This document shows positions 36,700 through 52,051 of a DNA stretch of 64,000 nucleotides, piece by piece (positions within the stretch are counted from its first letter, which is position 1; each line of letters starts with the position of its first letter). A program made the position numbers and the translations under genes. Source of the DNA: Cichorium intybus. Taxonomy: Eukaryota; Streptophyta; Magnoliopsida; Asterales; Asteraceae. Location: the NCBI GenBank assembly GCA_023525715.1, contig CM042009.1, positions 127,226,819-127,290,818 on the forward strand, in the 5' to 3' direction. Below the pieces are notes generated by a model that saw only the letters and a program-made list of their open reading frames with translations, searched no databases and had not been told where the DNA came from.

Positions 36700-37060
36700 T
36701 GAGCCAAAATGTCATGTCTAAAATTATATGATGCAAAATATTATGATACGATCTAAAGCATTATGATCCAAAATATTGTGATCCAAAAAAACATAAATAA
36801 AACATTAAAAATAGATTAAAAACATTAAAAAAGTAAAAAAAAAACAAAAAAAAAACAAAAAACAAGTATAACTTTAATAATATAAAAGTAAACAAATAAA
36901 TAAATAATGAAAATAAAACAAAAAAAGTAATAAAAAAACACCTAAATTATGTTTCATGAACGTGTTTCGCATATGATCGTATCATCGAATATGTATTACG
37001 TTCAATGGACATGTGTCGCACGTGAATGCGTCACGTCGAAGTATAACTTTTGACTTTTTT
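36700..37060 (+). repeat. Dispersed repeat copy 2, without the internal insertion
   Basis: Matches 26040-26330 and 27020-27130 in order, but without the 689-bp hAT-like insert found there. It serves as a related empty site. Confidence 0.7.
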
Positions 37061-37161
37061 TCGTTAACGAAATGATTGGTCAAGAATTATTTTCGCGATT
37101 CTTACCATTTTTTTGGTTCCGGTCAGATACTGGCCCTATATTTGTGTGTGTGTGTACACAC

Positions 37162-38089
<928 letters not shown>

Positions 38090-39943
38090 TCAAGCACATT
38101 CTAACCACAAATTATCATTTAAAGACTCCAAAGTTGCATAAATATCACTCCTTTGAATATGACTAGTATCTCTAGCTACAAACTCATGCACACTATCCCC
38201 TATTTGAATCAAACTACAACCAGGAACCTTTTCAATTCCTTGTTCCCTCATTTCCCACCTAAACCTCAAAGCATCTTGCCACCTTCCAACCGATGAACTC
38301 AAATTTGTAACTAACGTCAAATAGCCCGAATTTAAACCTTCTTGATCCAAAATCTTCTTAGTTACATACTCAAACAATTCACCATTCCCATGTACCTTAC
38401 AACCACTAATCAAATTCGCCCAAATCACCAAATTAGGCTCCAAATCCATGCTTTCTATTAACCTAATTGCTTCATCTAAGTCTCCAAATCTTGCTAAAAG
38501 ATCAATCATACATCCATAATGCTCGATTTTAGGTTTAATTCCAAATGTATGTACCATTTTGTTGAATAAACTCTTACCCTCTTTCACTAACCCTCCATGG
38601 TTGCAAGCTGTAAGAACAGCAATAAACATGACATCATCTGGTTTCATTCCTTCAACACACATCTTGTTAAAAAGCTCCAAAGCTTCTTTACATTTCCCAT
38701 TAACAGCTAACCCCGACACCATTGTTGTCCATGTGATTATACATTTGTTGGACATTTTATCAAACACTGATTTCGCGCTTTTTATGTCCCCACATTTTGC
38801 AAACATGTCTATTAACGCGTTTCCTAAAGGGGTTGATAAATTTATATTATTTTTGTTGATGTATGAGTTTATCCATTTGCCGTTTTCAAGAGAACCCAAG
38901 TGAGAACAAGCAGATAGGATGCTAATTAAAGTTATGTGGTCAGGTTTGCATTTGTTATCAAGTAACATGAAGTGAAATAAAGAAAGAGCTTCGTTGAATT
39001 GGCTTTTGTTTACATACCCTGAAATCATGGAGTTCCATGTGACGACATTTCTTTTGGTTCCCATTTGATCGAACATTTTTCTTGCTGATTCCAGATCTCC
39101 AATTGAAGCGTATCCTGATATGATAGCTGTAGATGTTACAACAGATTTTACTGGCATTTCATCGAACATGATCTCTGCGTTTTTTAAATCGCCTGCTTTG
39201 ACGTACCCAGAAATTAGACAGTTCCATGAAACTTCGTTTTTCTCAGGCATTTTGTCGAACACTGAACGGGCGGATTCCATCTTTCCGTTTTTTGCTAACC
39301 CTGTGATGACGGAATTCCATGTCACGATGCTCCTTTTTGGCATTGATTCGAACAAATTGATAGCAGATTCAACGTCTTGACAATCCATATACATCCCAAT
39401 CATTGTATTACAAGACACGGTATCTCTCTCGGGCATTTCATCAAACACCTTACAAGCGAAATCAACACCTTCGTTACCACACTTAGCGTAGAAATTCAGG
39501 AGGGTGTTTTGAACAAACACACTGGAAACATCAAGACCCATCTTCAAAGCTTCTCCGTGAATCATTCTACCAACATCCAAATCTTCGAAACATTTCAGAA
39601 GAAAAGTGAATGTGAAACTGTTCGGTGATACCAAAAACGGTCTTCTCCTCATTTCTTTGTATGCACTCAGTGCATTATATGCTGTACTGTTGCTTTTACT
39701 GCCCATGAAGCATTTGATCATTGTGTTATAAGCAACGACGTCAGGAGAATTTGAAGTTTGAAGCACGTTGAAAGCATAATCAAGTGAAATGATGTCAGAC
39801 GAAACAGCGATGAGATTGTGTAGTAGATAGTTGTTGCCATTGAGGCCATTGACGAGGATCTGAAGGTGGGTTTGCTTTAAGTGATTGATGTTCTTGCAAT
39901 TCTGCAAGAACCTGAGCATTTTACGCTCCACCCTGAAGAACAT
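38090..39943 (-). CDS. PLS-class pentatricopeptide repeat protein, E/E+ subgroup
   Basis: Intronless gene for a 617-residue protein. An N-terminal stretch (NINHLKQTHLQILVNGL) typical of plant PLS PPR proteins is followed by about a dozen 31-36-residue repeats from around residue 70 to 500. Examples are VAYNTMIKCF, RDTVSCNTMIGMY, RSIVTWNSVITGLAK, NEVSWNCLISGYVK, NVVTWNSMISGYV and CIITWTTMVSGLAV. Residues about 505-605 form the E and E+ motifs (KVPGCSLIQIGDSVHEFVA, then HIQRSDIYATLESL). There is no DYW deaminase domain. Such proteins bind one organelle RNA site each, and many E+ types direct C-to-U editing with a DYW partner. The ATG at 39943 is the first after an in-frame TAG; residue 9 is an alternative start. 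Target and organelle are not evident. Confidence 0.93.
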   Translation of the reverse strand: MFFRVERKMLRFLQNCKNINHLKQTHLQILVNGLNGNNYLLHNLIAVSSDIISLDYAFNVLQTSNSPDVVAYNTMIKCFMGSKSNSTAYNALSAYKEMRRRPFLVSPNSFTFTFLLKCFEDLDVGRMIHGEALKMGLDVSSVFVQNTLLNFYAKCGNEGVDFACKVFDEMPERDTVSCNTMIGMYMDCQDVESAINLFESMPKRSIVTWNSVITGLAKNGKMESARSVFDKMPEKNEVSWNCLISGYVKAGDLKNAEIMFDEMPVKSVVTSTAIISGYASIGDLESARKMFDQMGTKRNVVTWNSMISGYVNKSQFNEALSLFHFMLLDNKCKPDHITLISILSACSHLGSLENGKWINSYINKNNINLSTPLGNALIDMFAKCGDIKSAKSVFDKMSNKCIITWTTMVSGLAVNGKCKEALELFNKMCVEGMKPDDVMFIAVLTACNHGGLVKEGKSLFNKMVHTFGIKPKIEHYGCMIDLLARFGDLDEAIRLIESMDLEPNLVIWANLISGCKVHGNGELFEYVTKKILDQEGLNSGYLTLVTNLSSSVGRWQDALRFRWEMREQGIEKVPGCSLIQIGDSVHEFVARDTSHIQRSDIYATLESLNDNLWLECA

Positions 39944-40379
39944 TAAGCTCTAACCACCATTATAACAACTTCAAGTTGTTCAAATGAGTATCCAAATAAA
40001 AACCTGAAATTACTAAACTTGTCAAAAACCCGAAACACAACGTAGTCCTTTCATTTTCCTCTAAAATGTTTTTTGTTCTAAAAGATGCATATGGCAGCGA
40101 GAGCTTGGAGGTAAATTGGTAAGGACGCCCATGTGCCTTGTTCCAACAAGTTCTCTATTTTGAGAGACCTATTAACAAAACTGTATCACCTAAATTAGTC
40201 ATTTAACATTTATGTTGGGAAACTTTACCAAATGCTATAATAAAAGAATATGCAAATGGTTAAAATCGTTGTAGGGTCTCAAAGAGGCCCAAAAGAATGG
40301 AATGATAAGTTGACTTCTTCTTTGATTCAATTTAGTTTTGTAAAGTAAAAGTAATTATTCTTTTAGAATCGTAAAAGAA
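39944..40379. other. 5' flank of the PPR gene
   Basis: Presumed promoter side of the minus-strand PPR gene. No strong TATA box or other site is identified. Confidence 0.4.
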
Positions 40380-40858
40380 CACGAACGAGAGTTTGTTTAT
40401 TTTCGTTTATTTAAGTTAACAGGACAAACGATCGAAAACGAACCGATAAACAAACGAGTTTTTTTGTTCATGTTTGTTCGTTTAACAAATTATATTGTTC
40501 ATGTTTGTTCGTTTATGTTTGTGAATATACTAAACGAACATAAACGAACAAACATAAATGAACAAAGATAAATAAACATAATTGAACATATATGAACATA
40601 AAAGAAATACATAATATTGTAATGTAATAAAATACAATTGAACATATATAAACATAAAATAAACTTAAATAACAAAAATAAACGAACGTTCACGAACATA
40701 ATTGAACGAACCAGACCATTGGTCATGTTCTTTCATTTAACTAAACAAACAGAAATGTGTGTTCATGTTCGTTCATTTATTAAATAAACGAATATAAACA
40801 AACTTCCTGCCGAACAGTTCACAAACGATTCGTCGAACGTTCGGTTCGCTTACAGCCC
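40380..40858 (-). mobile_element. Non-autonomous hAT-like repeat (GTTCGTTTA-rich)
   Basis: Dense GTTCGTTTATGTTCGT and AAACGAACATAAACGAAC motifs in both orientations, ending at TTCGGTTCGCTTACAGCCCT (ends 40858). Read on the minus strand the border is AGGGCTGTAAGCGAACCG, a well-known end of hAT-type repeats in plant introns and spacers. The other end, near 40380, is less certain. Confidence 0.55.
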
Positions 40859-41089
40859 TAATTCTTTGCATAGAAAATCAAAAGATAACCATCTCCTCGG
40901 AGGTTTAGTGGTGAAAGAACTTGTGGTAAAGGATCACAAAGGAGTTACCCTATCGATCTATTCTCACATGATTAAGTTCTTGGGTAGCAACTTGTCTTTC
41001 TTTGTGATGGCTTTTCCAGTCCACTTATTTTGCAGGATATTGCATGGGCCCAAGGTTTTCTATAATTTTACAAAGTAGGCTTGTGTAGT
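40859..41089. other. Spacer between two hAT-like repeats
   Basis: Short sequence without recognised content. Confidence 0.35.
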
Positions 41090-42186
41090 TGACCTACGGG
41101 TGGAAGTTATTTGGTTTGAAATCGAAAAAACTCAAATTCAAACTGTACCGAAACCGAAACCGATTTTGGACCAAACCGAATTTGAATTCGGTTTTTGGTT
41201 TGGTCTCAGACCAAACCGAATATGATATCTGGTTTATGGTCTCTCCTGGTTCAGACCAAACCGAACCGAAAAACCGAATTCGATTAAATAATTAATTTTA
41301 AATTTAAAATATACATGTTATATTTACGTTATTGCCCCTAAGAAGAATACATAAATTACATTACATTTAGTGATTTAGGGCAATTGACGAATTTCATTAT
41401 TTCACTTCCCACTCCTCCTTTACGCTTACTAAGTTTGAGAATTTCGGTCCCCACTTCCAGCTACTGCTTTCCGAAATGCCGACTTCGATAGGGACTCAAA
41501 CCACGAGACTACAACTTCGATTGGCGCATTCAAGAGACGACGCAGACAAGCCGTCGACCGTCGAGCAGAAGAGAGACGACCACGACTGAGTGCTAACCAT
41601 ACGAGAGATGTCCACATCTAACCCGCTGAAGACCTGATTACCTGAATTCCGAGTCTATTGAGCCGAGGTATGTCGAACTTCGGTTAATCAGTTCTATGTG
41701 TATTTGTCAATTGATTTGAAAATTATTACAAAAAGAATATGAACCTGGTTTGCAAAGTGTATGTCGAACTTCGGTGATAATTTTGCTTGTATCTTGGCTT
41801 GTATTCACTGATTTTGGTTTGTATTTTACTTGTATTTTGATTTGAAAATTAATGCAAAAAGAATATAAATCTTTACAGGGGCTGATTTTGGTTTGTATTT
41901 TGCTTGTATTTTAGTTGCACTCACTGATTTTGGTTGTAATTTCAACTAATGCTTGAAATTTGTAAGTTATGTTTAGAAAAGTGCAACAATTTTTTTTTGA
42001 AGCAAAATTCGGTTTTCTTGGTCTCAAACCGAACCAAATCAAATTCGAATTCGGTTTTCGGTTTGGTCTACAACCATTTGAATTCGGTTTGGTTCGGTTT
42101 ATGGTTTGGTCCAGAAATATTTTGAAACCGAGGAAACCAATTCGAGGAAACCGAGGAACCCACAAACCGAACCGATTTCCACCCCT
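41090..42186. mobile_element. Non-autonomous hAT-like element (AGGGGTGGAAAT family)
   Basis: The left end GGGTGGAAGTTATTTGGTTT (41098) is mirrored by the right end AACCGAACCGATTTCCACCC (ending 42184). Both subterminal zones are full of CCAAACCGAATT and GAATTCGGTTTGG motifs. The centre (41300-41990) has no coding sequence that I can recognise; a patch at 41430-41640 is richer in CG. Confidence 0.6.

Positions 42187-44580
<2,394 letters not shown>

Positions 44581-44608
<28 letters not shown>
44581..44608. repeat. A28 homopolymer
   Basis: 28 A on the plus strand, about 180 bp past the stop codon of the minus-strand ABCF gene, so in or just after its 3' untranslated region. Confidence 0.95.
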
Positions 44609-44614
<6 letters not shown>

Positions 44615-44790
44615 CCAAAATATAGTGCAAGAAACCCAAACCTAAATTAAGACATCCCTCAAAGGCAAGATGACCAGAGCTCAAAACGCCCCTAAAATTT
44701 CACAATCCCACCATCATCCTCCTCATCGACAGCCCACGTGGCCATAACAAAACAACCCGCTCGAGCTTCCACCATAACAAACCACCACCA

Positions 44791-47700
44791 CTAACCCGAC
44801 AACCCCGCCTTATTCCTCAAATGCTCCTTGAACCCCATAATATCCCCTTCCCACCGCGTCACCGCCTGATTCTCGCACACCCAAATCTCATGCGCAACCT
44901 GATTAATCAACCGAAAGTCGTGACTCACCAACACCATCCCTCCGTCCCACTCATTCAACGCTTCCGCCAAACTATCGATCGTCTCGATATCCAAATGATT
45001 CGTCGGCTCATCGAGCAACAACATCTGCGGCTGCCGAAACGCCAACCACGCGAAAATCACCCGACTCTTTTGCCCGTCCGACAAATTCTTCATCGGCATC
45101 ACTTGTGCTTTCCCGGTCAGCCCGAACCGCCCGATACTCGCGCGCATCTTCTCCTCTTCGTTCCCGGGGTACTCGCGCATCATATACAACAACGCCGACA
45201 TCTCCAAATCCAACTTCTCCGCTAAATGTTGATGATACTGCGCGATCCGTAAATGGTTGTGTCTCCGTACCATGCCATCGAGAGGAACGAGTTCCCCCGT
45301 CATCAGCTTTAGCAACGTGCTTTTCCCGGCCCCGTTCGGGCCCACTAACGCGACCCGCGAGTCCAAATCCACACCGAAGTCGAGACATTTGTAGATTAGG
45401 TTATCCGGGGTGTAACCGAAGGAGACTTCCACGAATTGTAAGACGGGAGGCGGGAGTTTGCCGACGTCGACGAAGCGGAAGACGAGGACTTTGTCGCGCG
45501 CGACTTTTTCGGTGAGGCCGCCGCGTTCCATTTTGGCGAGGGTTTTTTCTTTGGATTGGGCTTGGCGGGCGAGTTTGGCGGAACCGTGACCGAAACGCGC
45601 GATGTATTCTTTCATGTTGGCGATTTGGTCTTGTTCCCATTTGTATTGTTTCATTTGGTTTTCTTCGAGTTCGGAGCGGGTTTGGATGTATTGGTCGAAG
45701 TTTCCGGTGTAGATTTTTAGTTTTTTGCTTTGCATGTGGATGATGTTGGTGCAGACACCGTTTAGGAAATCTTGGGAGTGGGAGACCACAACGAGGATTC
45801 GCTCGAAGTTTTTTAGGGTTTCTTCAAGCCAGACACAAGCTTCGAGATCTGTACACATTCAGATGGGTTTGACTTATTGAGTTATTTGGTAGGATGGAAA
45901 TTAACAAGGAAATTAATGTGATAGCAATGTACTTTAAAGAGTAAAAAATATTTTTATAAATTTAGTACATTACATCTTTTGGGGTAAAGACGGCAGTATC
46001 TTCGGTAAACTTAGTAATTTACATATTTTGGGTAAAAACAACAATACCTTGAGTAAAATTAGTAAACTACATTTTGGTCCAGGAGTATAGCTGCTTTTTG
46101 CAAATTTGGCCCTTATACGAGGTTATGTAACATTCTTGGTCCCTATTCCAAGTAAAATTACTATTTTTGGTCCCCAAGTATAGCAGATTTTTGCAATTTT
46201 GGTTCCAAAAATAGTCATTTTTACTTAAACTGGGACCAAAAACATTACCAAAAGGTCCAAAACCACAAAAAAAAAAAAAAAATCAAATTTGCAATAGGAA
46301 AGTTTTTGAAAGCAAAAACATGACCAAAACCTCAAAAAATGAACAAATTTGCAACAAAAAGCTTTTAGAGCCAATATTATAAAAATTAGCTACACTCGAA
46401 GACGAAAACCGCATTTTACTCTACTTTAAAGTTCACTCATAATACCAACATATTTATGTTTTTTACCCATTATAGCAACATACTTACATTTCACTGCCAA
46501 TATGGGAATGCAATTTGTTACATATTGTTGTCATTTGTATACAAACGTAAGTACGCTGCTATTACGAGTAACGAGTTGTAAAAACGTTGCTATTTTGTGT
46601 TAAAAATGTAAATATACTGCTATTATCAGTTAAAAAAATTGCAGCTATGATGCTATCATAGGTAACGATATCTTGGTACATTGCTACTAAGGGTGAAAAA
46701 TAATATGCATCGCCTATATGGACAAGAAGAGTGAAGTACGTTGCTATTTCCCACAATTTGAAAATATGATATTGATCTTGAGGACGTGATAACTTACCAA
46801 GATGATTTGTAGGCTCATCAAGCAGCAAGATTGTTGGATTCATAAAAAGAGCACGTGCTAAAGCAATACGCATCCTCCAACCACCAGAAAAGTCTCTGGT
46901 TTTCTTTTCTTGCATCTTTTTATCAAAACCAAGACCGTTTAAAATCTCAGCAGCACGTTTTTCAGCAGTAGATGCATCCATGGCGTCCAAACGTTCATAG
47001 ATTCTATCAAGTGCTTCACCACCACCAGCATCCTAAAAACAACCAAACAAACAAAGATTATAATCCACATAAAACCTGTGTAACGAAAGGTGTAAAGATT
47101 GGTTTTTTAGTAATTTTAGCACCTGTGCAGCTAGGCGTTCAACTTCAGCTTCCAATTTGAGTCTTTCTTCATCACAGTTCATGACAGCTTCAAGTGATGA
47201 CATGTCAGATGCTTCAATTTCTCTTGTGAGATGGAAGATGTCCATGTGGTCAGGGATTGGAAGTTCACGCATCCCAATTGATGTAAGAAGAGTTGATTTT
47301 CCACAGCCGTTTAATCCAAGTAAACCGTATCGTCTAAAAAAGAAAAAAGATGATGAATAAATGTGTGTAAAGTGATGTGATAGAAGAGAATGGTGGAAAG
47401 TGCAAACCTCCCGTAGTTAAGTTCCAGTTCGGTATCAACAATAAGATCGTGTCCGTGAAAAGTAAGTGATAAAGACTCTATCTGCAATCATATTGTAAAG
47501 GTTAGGCCCAAATTAGCAACACAAAAAAATATTTTTCATTCCAATGTTTACAAATGGGAAAGAACCAAGAAAAATTCCATTTTCTAAAAAAAGGATTTTA
47601 ATGGCATATGAACAGCATGACATATAAGATAAAACAGCTACAGAAGCATCCATATACAAACAAATAAGAAACAACAGCTTTATTAGCTCAATAACAACGG

Positions 47701-48404
47701 ACTTTTATGACAAAATTCAAACAATTATGACATATACACCAGCAATAAGACAGGCTCTGTGTGTACTATACCATCAACAGTTCAACAAGATATTCTTTTT
47801 TACTGTCAGTCACAGAAAGAACTGGTCGGATGATGCTATCAAACCAACCACGAGATAGTAGGAATCTTGTATGGTCCTGATTCCTAAAGCGTTTCACCGA
47901 ATATTAGGAAACACATGATGTATAATCAATGCGTGAAGCATGTCAAATCATCGCTTTATAAAATCTAAGAACCCTAGAAATCATATCTAATAATACCGAA
48001 CAAATTTTCATTCCCCGCATGTTTTAATTCTTAGCCGTATGTGTTGTATTATCAGTGGATCAAATTAGACATGCAGACGCGTCGATATCCAAACACCATA
48101 GCTAATCAAATCGAAAAGAGGAAAATCCCCAAATTTAAAAGAATATAGATCCAATTTTCACTTTTGTTCTTACCCGAATATCCCTAGACAACGGATGAGA
48201 ACAAAGAACGCCGGTACATGTACGGTCGGATATCACAAGAGACCCCATCCCATTGGACAAGTTATCGGAACTGGAACTCCCATTCATCGTACCGACTGCC
48301 GCCGCCTTAGCCGACGTGGCTGCGGCTGCTGCCTTACCTCCCCTCTTGGCAGCGGCTGCTGCCTTCTTCTGGAGCGCCTTCTTTTTGCTTGCGTCAGACA
48401 CCAT
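44791..48404 (-). CDS. ABCF1: ABC transporter F family protein, ABCF1 type (ribosome-associated ATPase)
   Basis: Five coding exons join in phase: 48174-48404, 47408-47481, 47123-47333, 46798-47032 and 44791-45848, giving 602 residues. The N-terminus is lysine- and alanine-rich (MVSDASKKKALQKKAAA). Domain one has Walker A GLNGCGKST, signature FSGGWRMR and Walker B ILLLDEPTNHLD, split over the last intron. The ABCF linker is rich in E, K and Q (SELEENQMKQYKWEQDQ). Domain two has GPNGAGKST, LSDGQKSR, MLLLDEPTNHLDIE and the H-loop VLVSHD. There are no membrane spans. The family is soluble; relatives are yeast ARB1 and human ABCF2, linked to ribosome biogenesis and translation. It corresponds closely to plant ABCF1. 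The gene looks intact. The long last exon is visibly richer in CG and in G/C third positions than exons 1-4. Confidence 0.95.
46066..46400. mobile_element. Foldback repeat inside the last ABCF1 intron
   Basis: An inverted pair, CTTGGTCCCTATTCC...AAGTAAAATTACTATTTTTGG against its partner ending GGGACCAAAAACATT, lies at about 46133-46255 with outer TTGGTCC / GGTCCAAAA motifs. Downstream at 46430-46760 further short motifs (GCTATTA.GAGTAA, AAATGTAAATAT) repeat in both orientations. These insertions explain why this intron (949 bp) is the longest. Confidence 0.5.
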
Positions 48405-48502
48405 CTAAAACCAAACAAACAACATCAATATCACATCGGAATCAAAACCACGATTAAACGAAACACGAACCCTAGAAACATGATATTCGATCAGATCGGT
48501 AC

Positions 48503-48650
48503 CTTGAGATCGGAAAGCGAAAGATCTACGGATTGGTCGAGATTGGAAACCTTCAAGAAAAGAATCACCGGCCGATAAGTTAGGTAGATGGAGTCGGTGT
48601 GAAGAGAGGAATAGGGAAGACGACGCCTCAGAACTTTGAGGGTTTGAGAG
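48503..48650 (-). other. ABCF1: 5' untranslated exon of the ABCF1 gene
   Basis: A GT donor after CTCAAG at 48503 and an AG acceptor at 48405-48406, immediately before the ATG, define a 98-bp leader intron (48405-48502). The exon's 5' end is approximate. A leader intron ending directly at the start codon is common in highly expressed plant housekeeping genes. Confidence 0.65.
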
Positions 48651-48659
48651 AAAAATCAA

Positions 48660-49190
48660 GTAACGAGGTTTACGATATTTTATACTGGGTGTCTGGAGAG
48701 AGGGATCACACGTGGCATATTCTAGTTAGAACCCAAAATCAAGCATACGTATTCAAACCGATTTTTTGCAAGTCATGTTAGGTTTTGGTAACAAATTATA
48801 TATTTTAATCGGATTAGTAAATGTTAAAGTTAATCAACATAATGTATTAAAAAGTTTATTTATAGTGTTGATTTATTTTAAATTTCATCTTATCGACATA
48901 ATGTATTTTGACTTCTACTAAAACTCACATTCATATTCATTGTTTCGTCGGTCATGGTTGGTAATTGATCGCCCATCCTAGTTATCTCATCTGGCTATGC
49001 CTCCCTATTGAATTCATATCATCCCCTTCATATTCATAATATTATTGTTCATATTTGTTTGTCACTTCACAAAGGAAAATATATTGATGTCACATTTGGT
49101 TTTTTGTGAGTGAATTTCTAACTTGTAAAACCTCCATACAATGTGATAATCGAGGGACCTCTTATATATCTATGAAATTCTCTCAAGTTG
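48660..49190. other. Promoter side and spacer upstream of ABCF1
   Basis: AT-rich sequence. The ABCF1 promoter must begin here. No other gene is recognised. Confidence 0.4.
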
Positions 49191-51234
49191 TGTGACACTC
49201 GAAATTTTTATAATATGCTAAAACCATGTGATGATGATATAATGAGAAGTTGGGGTTAAGACTCTTATTAAGTACTTAATGAAAATAGTGAAAATTTCAT
49301 AAATAAGTGTCTATGATTTATGTGCAATAAGTAATTCAATTAAGTCCTTATGGTATTTGTGTGTTGCTTGAATAATTAGATGAAAATAATGATAAAACTT
49401 TAGTTGTAAATTGCTATTAATGAACTTAGGATTTTTCATAACTTTATGAATGTATAATTCTCGACCATCATGGACGCATCTAGAAGATGGAAGCTTGTTT
49501 AGGAATGTTGAGAGTCAAGTAGCTACAAATCCCTGAATTATGAAGAATAATTAAGAGTTTTGAAAGCAAGGATTGATGCAAGGGTTATGAATATTGATTG
49601 AACTGCTGGTACACGTGTAATGAAAGGAAGTATATAATTCCTTAATCACCTACAGTGACATTATTGTGGTAATACAAGAAACATGATGGCCAATTGGAAT
49701 GGTCAAAGAAAATTTTGAAACTTAGTAAAAATTCAAAGACTAAATGAGTGAATGATGAAAGCAGGTAAACTATTTGTGTACCTTGGAAAACTATTATTAT
49801 GGTATGACCAATCTTGTAGTCAGTTTACTTATAATGAAAGGATTCAAAGGAAAGAAAGACTCTCGGATATAGAAGTCTTATGACTGACAGCTAAGTAGGA
49901 ATGACAAAGTAGAATGTTACTTAGGTGTAAGTGACAGTAAGGAAATGAATGGAGTTCATGTTGACTTTTGGGAAAAATCAAGCTTACTATGGCATATAAA
50001 GTAAGAAGTTATTTATGCTTGGGTTAACTAGAAGCTGTTGATTTCATTTTTAAAATTTGTTTGAAAGTATTAAGAACATTGTGTATAAAGTTGGAATTTT
50101 CAAAGAAACAAGATTATATGGATTGTTGGTTTTGATTTTTGGAAAGCGTTGACTTTCGTTAGTCAAACTCGAAGATTTACATTGAATTGGTATACAATGA
50201 GTTTTAGGTACAAAGAATCAAGAACTTTGTGAATATTGGAACAAGCTAAAACGAAACTTTTTGGCGTGTTGCATCATACGAGAGTTAAACATATAAAGTG
50301 TTAATTTATTGATTTCAAATGGTATAAGAATATGAAAAAGGTTTGGTGTTCTATTTTAGTCAAACTTGACCATAAAGGGGATTTTTGAATCAAAGTTGTA
50401 CAACTTGCATGTGTTGGTAATTATATGAGTGTATGACTTGGTAAATTAGAAATAAGGTTACTTGGATTTGTATTATACATGAAGCATGAATATTGACGAT
50501 TACTTGACAAGTAAATATGATTAAAAGGCTTAAAATAAATGTTGGAATTATATGTGGGACGGATTAACAATTTACTCGTTTAAAGAGGAATGAATGAAAA
50601 TTTAAGCTTACATGTTCACTAAAACCAAAGTTGGTAAAGTGGAATGGAATTGGGAATTCCACCCTTAATGGGGAAAATTTTAGTATGTACAAAATAGTGT
50701 GGACGTGAATATAGAATTGAACTGGAATGTCCTTTGTGAAGTGTTAAGAATGTAATTGAAGTGTATGAATGAAAAATGATGTGTTTATCAATGGTTTCTA
50801 TTTTTAGAAACTTTATTGATTGAGATTCGCCAAAAATGGCATAAATTAGTAAAATAAAAGGTTTTTTGACATCTAAACATTGAAGTGAGCTTATAAAGAA
50901 GTAATAATTTAATGTTGTTAAAATAATGTACTAAGACCCAAGAAAATATACAATTAGTCAATTGGGACAAAAAGGGTGAAATTGTCCAAAATGACTATAA
51001 TGGTTTAACAATTACACTTAATGTTTGGAATGGAATTAGATGATGCTTAAAAAGACCTCATGTGCGGTTTAACACATATTATGTGTTTAGTTATATATTA
51101 TGTTCTAACCTCTTAATAAATCAATAGAGCCTGACGGATATTTGGAAGCAAGTAAAAGCAAGAATTTAGTGGAATTCATGATACTTTTCATGTGTTATCT
51201 AAAGAAGTATTTTGGAAAAGAGGATGTGATTACT
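49191..51234 (+). repeat. Long LTR-like repeat, copy B (no gene seen)
   Basis: Begins TGTGACACTCGAAATTT, a frequent start of long plant LTRs. Its part from 50345 to 51135 matches 2820-3790 of copy A with the same landmark order. It ends abruptly against the TGTAACACCCC border at 51235. Confidence 0.4.
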
Positions 51235-52051
51235 TGTAACACCCCATTTCTCAAACCAAAATTTGTAAACATAATTACAAAGTTTTACATTTACAAAACT
51301 GTGGTTTAACAAAAACCATTATACAACTCAAAACACTGAATGGGGTATTACAACTACAATTACAAAGCCATAGTTGAAAGCGTAGCTACCATATACATGT
51401 CCCACTAACACTCCTTCTAATGCCCAGAATATCTTCTCGTCTTTATTTACTTCACTTGAAAACATAACATTTTCACAAAAACAAACATACGTAAGACATA
51501 AAGTCATGTGTGTAATGTGGTTTTCGAACCCAAAAGCTTAGCAATATAGTGACACATAAGTAAATACTATAAGCAATTATAAAGCTGGTTTCTTTCTTAT
51601 CATCACAAACTGACTGCAACTCATGAACAAATATTCCTTCTTTATATTTCTATACGGGTAATCCCCATATTCGCCCAACCACAAGGGCGTGCTAAGACAA
51701 CTACTTCACAAAGGGAGGTATCATCCTAGTAGTGTCTTGTGACCCCCTTCAAGCGGGTAAGGTCATAGTCTGGACAACTCTTTTCATTACTTTTACTCTT
51801 TAACTCATATTTCTATTACTTTCATCACATATTGACTTTAACCTTAAATATAACTCAAACACATAGAAATGGCATAACTCTTATATAAACTCTCCTTCAA
51901 AACTATAGCTTTGGAAGTGATTTATCAATTTCACAATGAAAGAAAAGATTATTTGCTATGTACTAAATAAAATACATACATACTCACCTTAAGATTCAGA
52001 AAGAAATCGGGTCGACGTGACGTCATACATCATATAAAGGAAGTAGTTTTG
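51235..52051 (-). repeat. Truncated gypsy-like LTR, reverse orientation
   Basis: Starts with TGTAACACCCCATTT, the mirrored end of an LTR. It has internal landmarks (ACGTAAGACATAAAGTC near 51490, GGGAGGTATCATCC near 51715) seen also at 7746-8090. It ends where the next LTR begins at 52052. No coding sequence. Confidence 0.45.

Noticed and set aside
44821..45640. Several long frames opposite or alongside ABCF1 exon five
   Set aside because: They overlap conserved ABCF coding sequence and arise from its high GC content.
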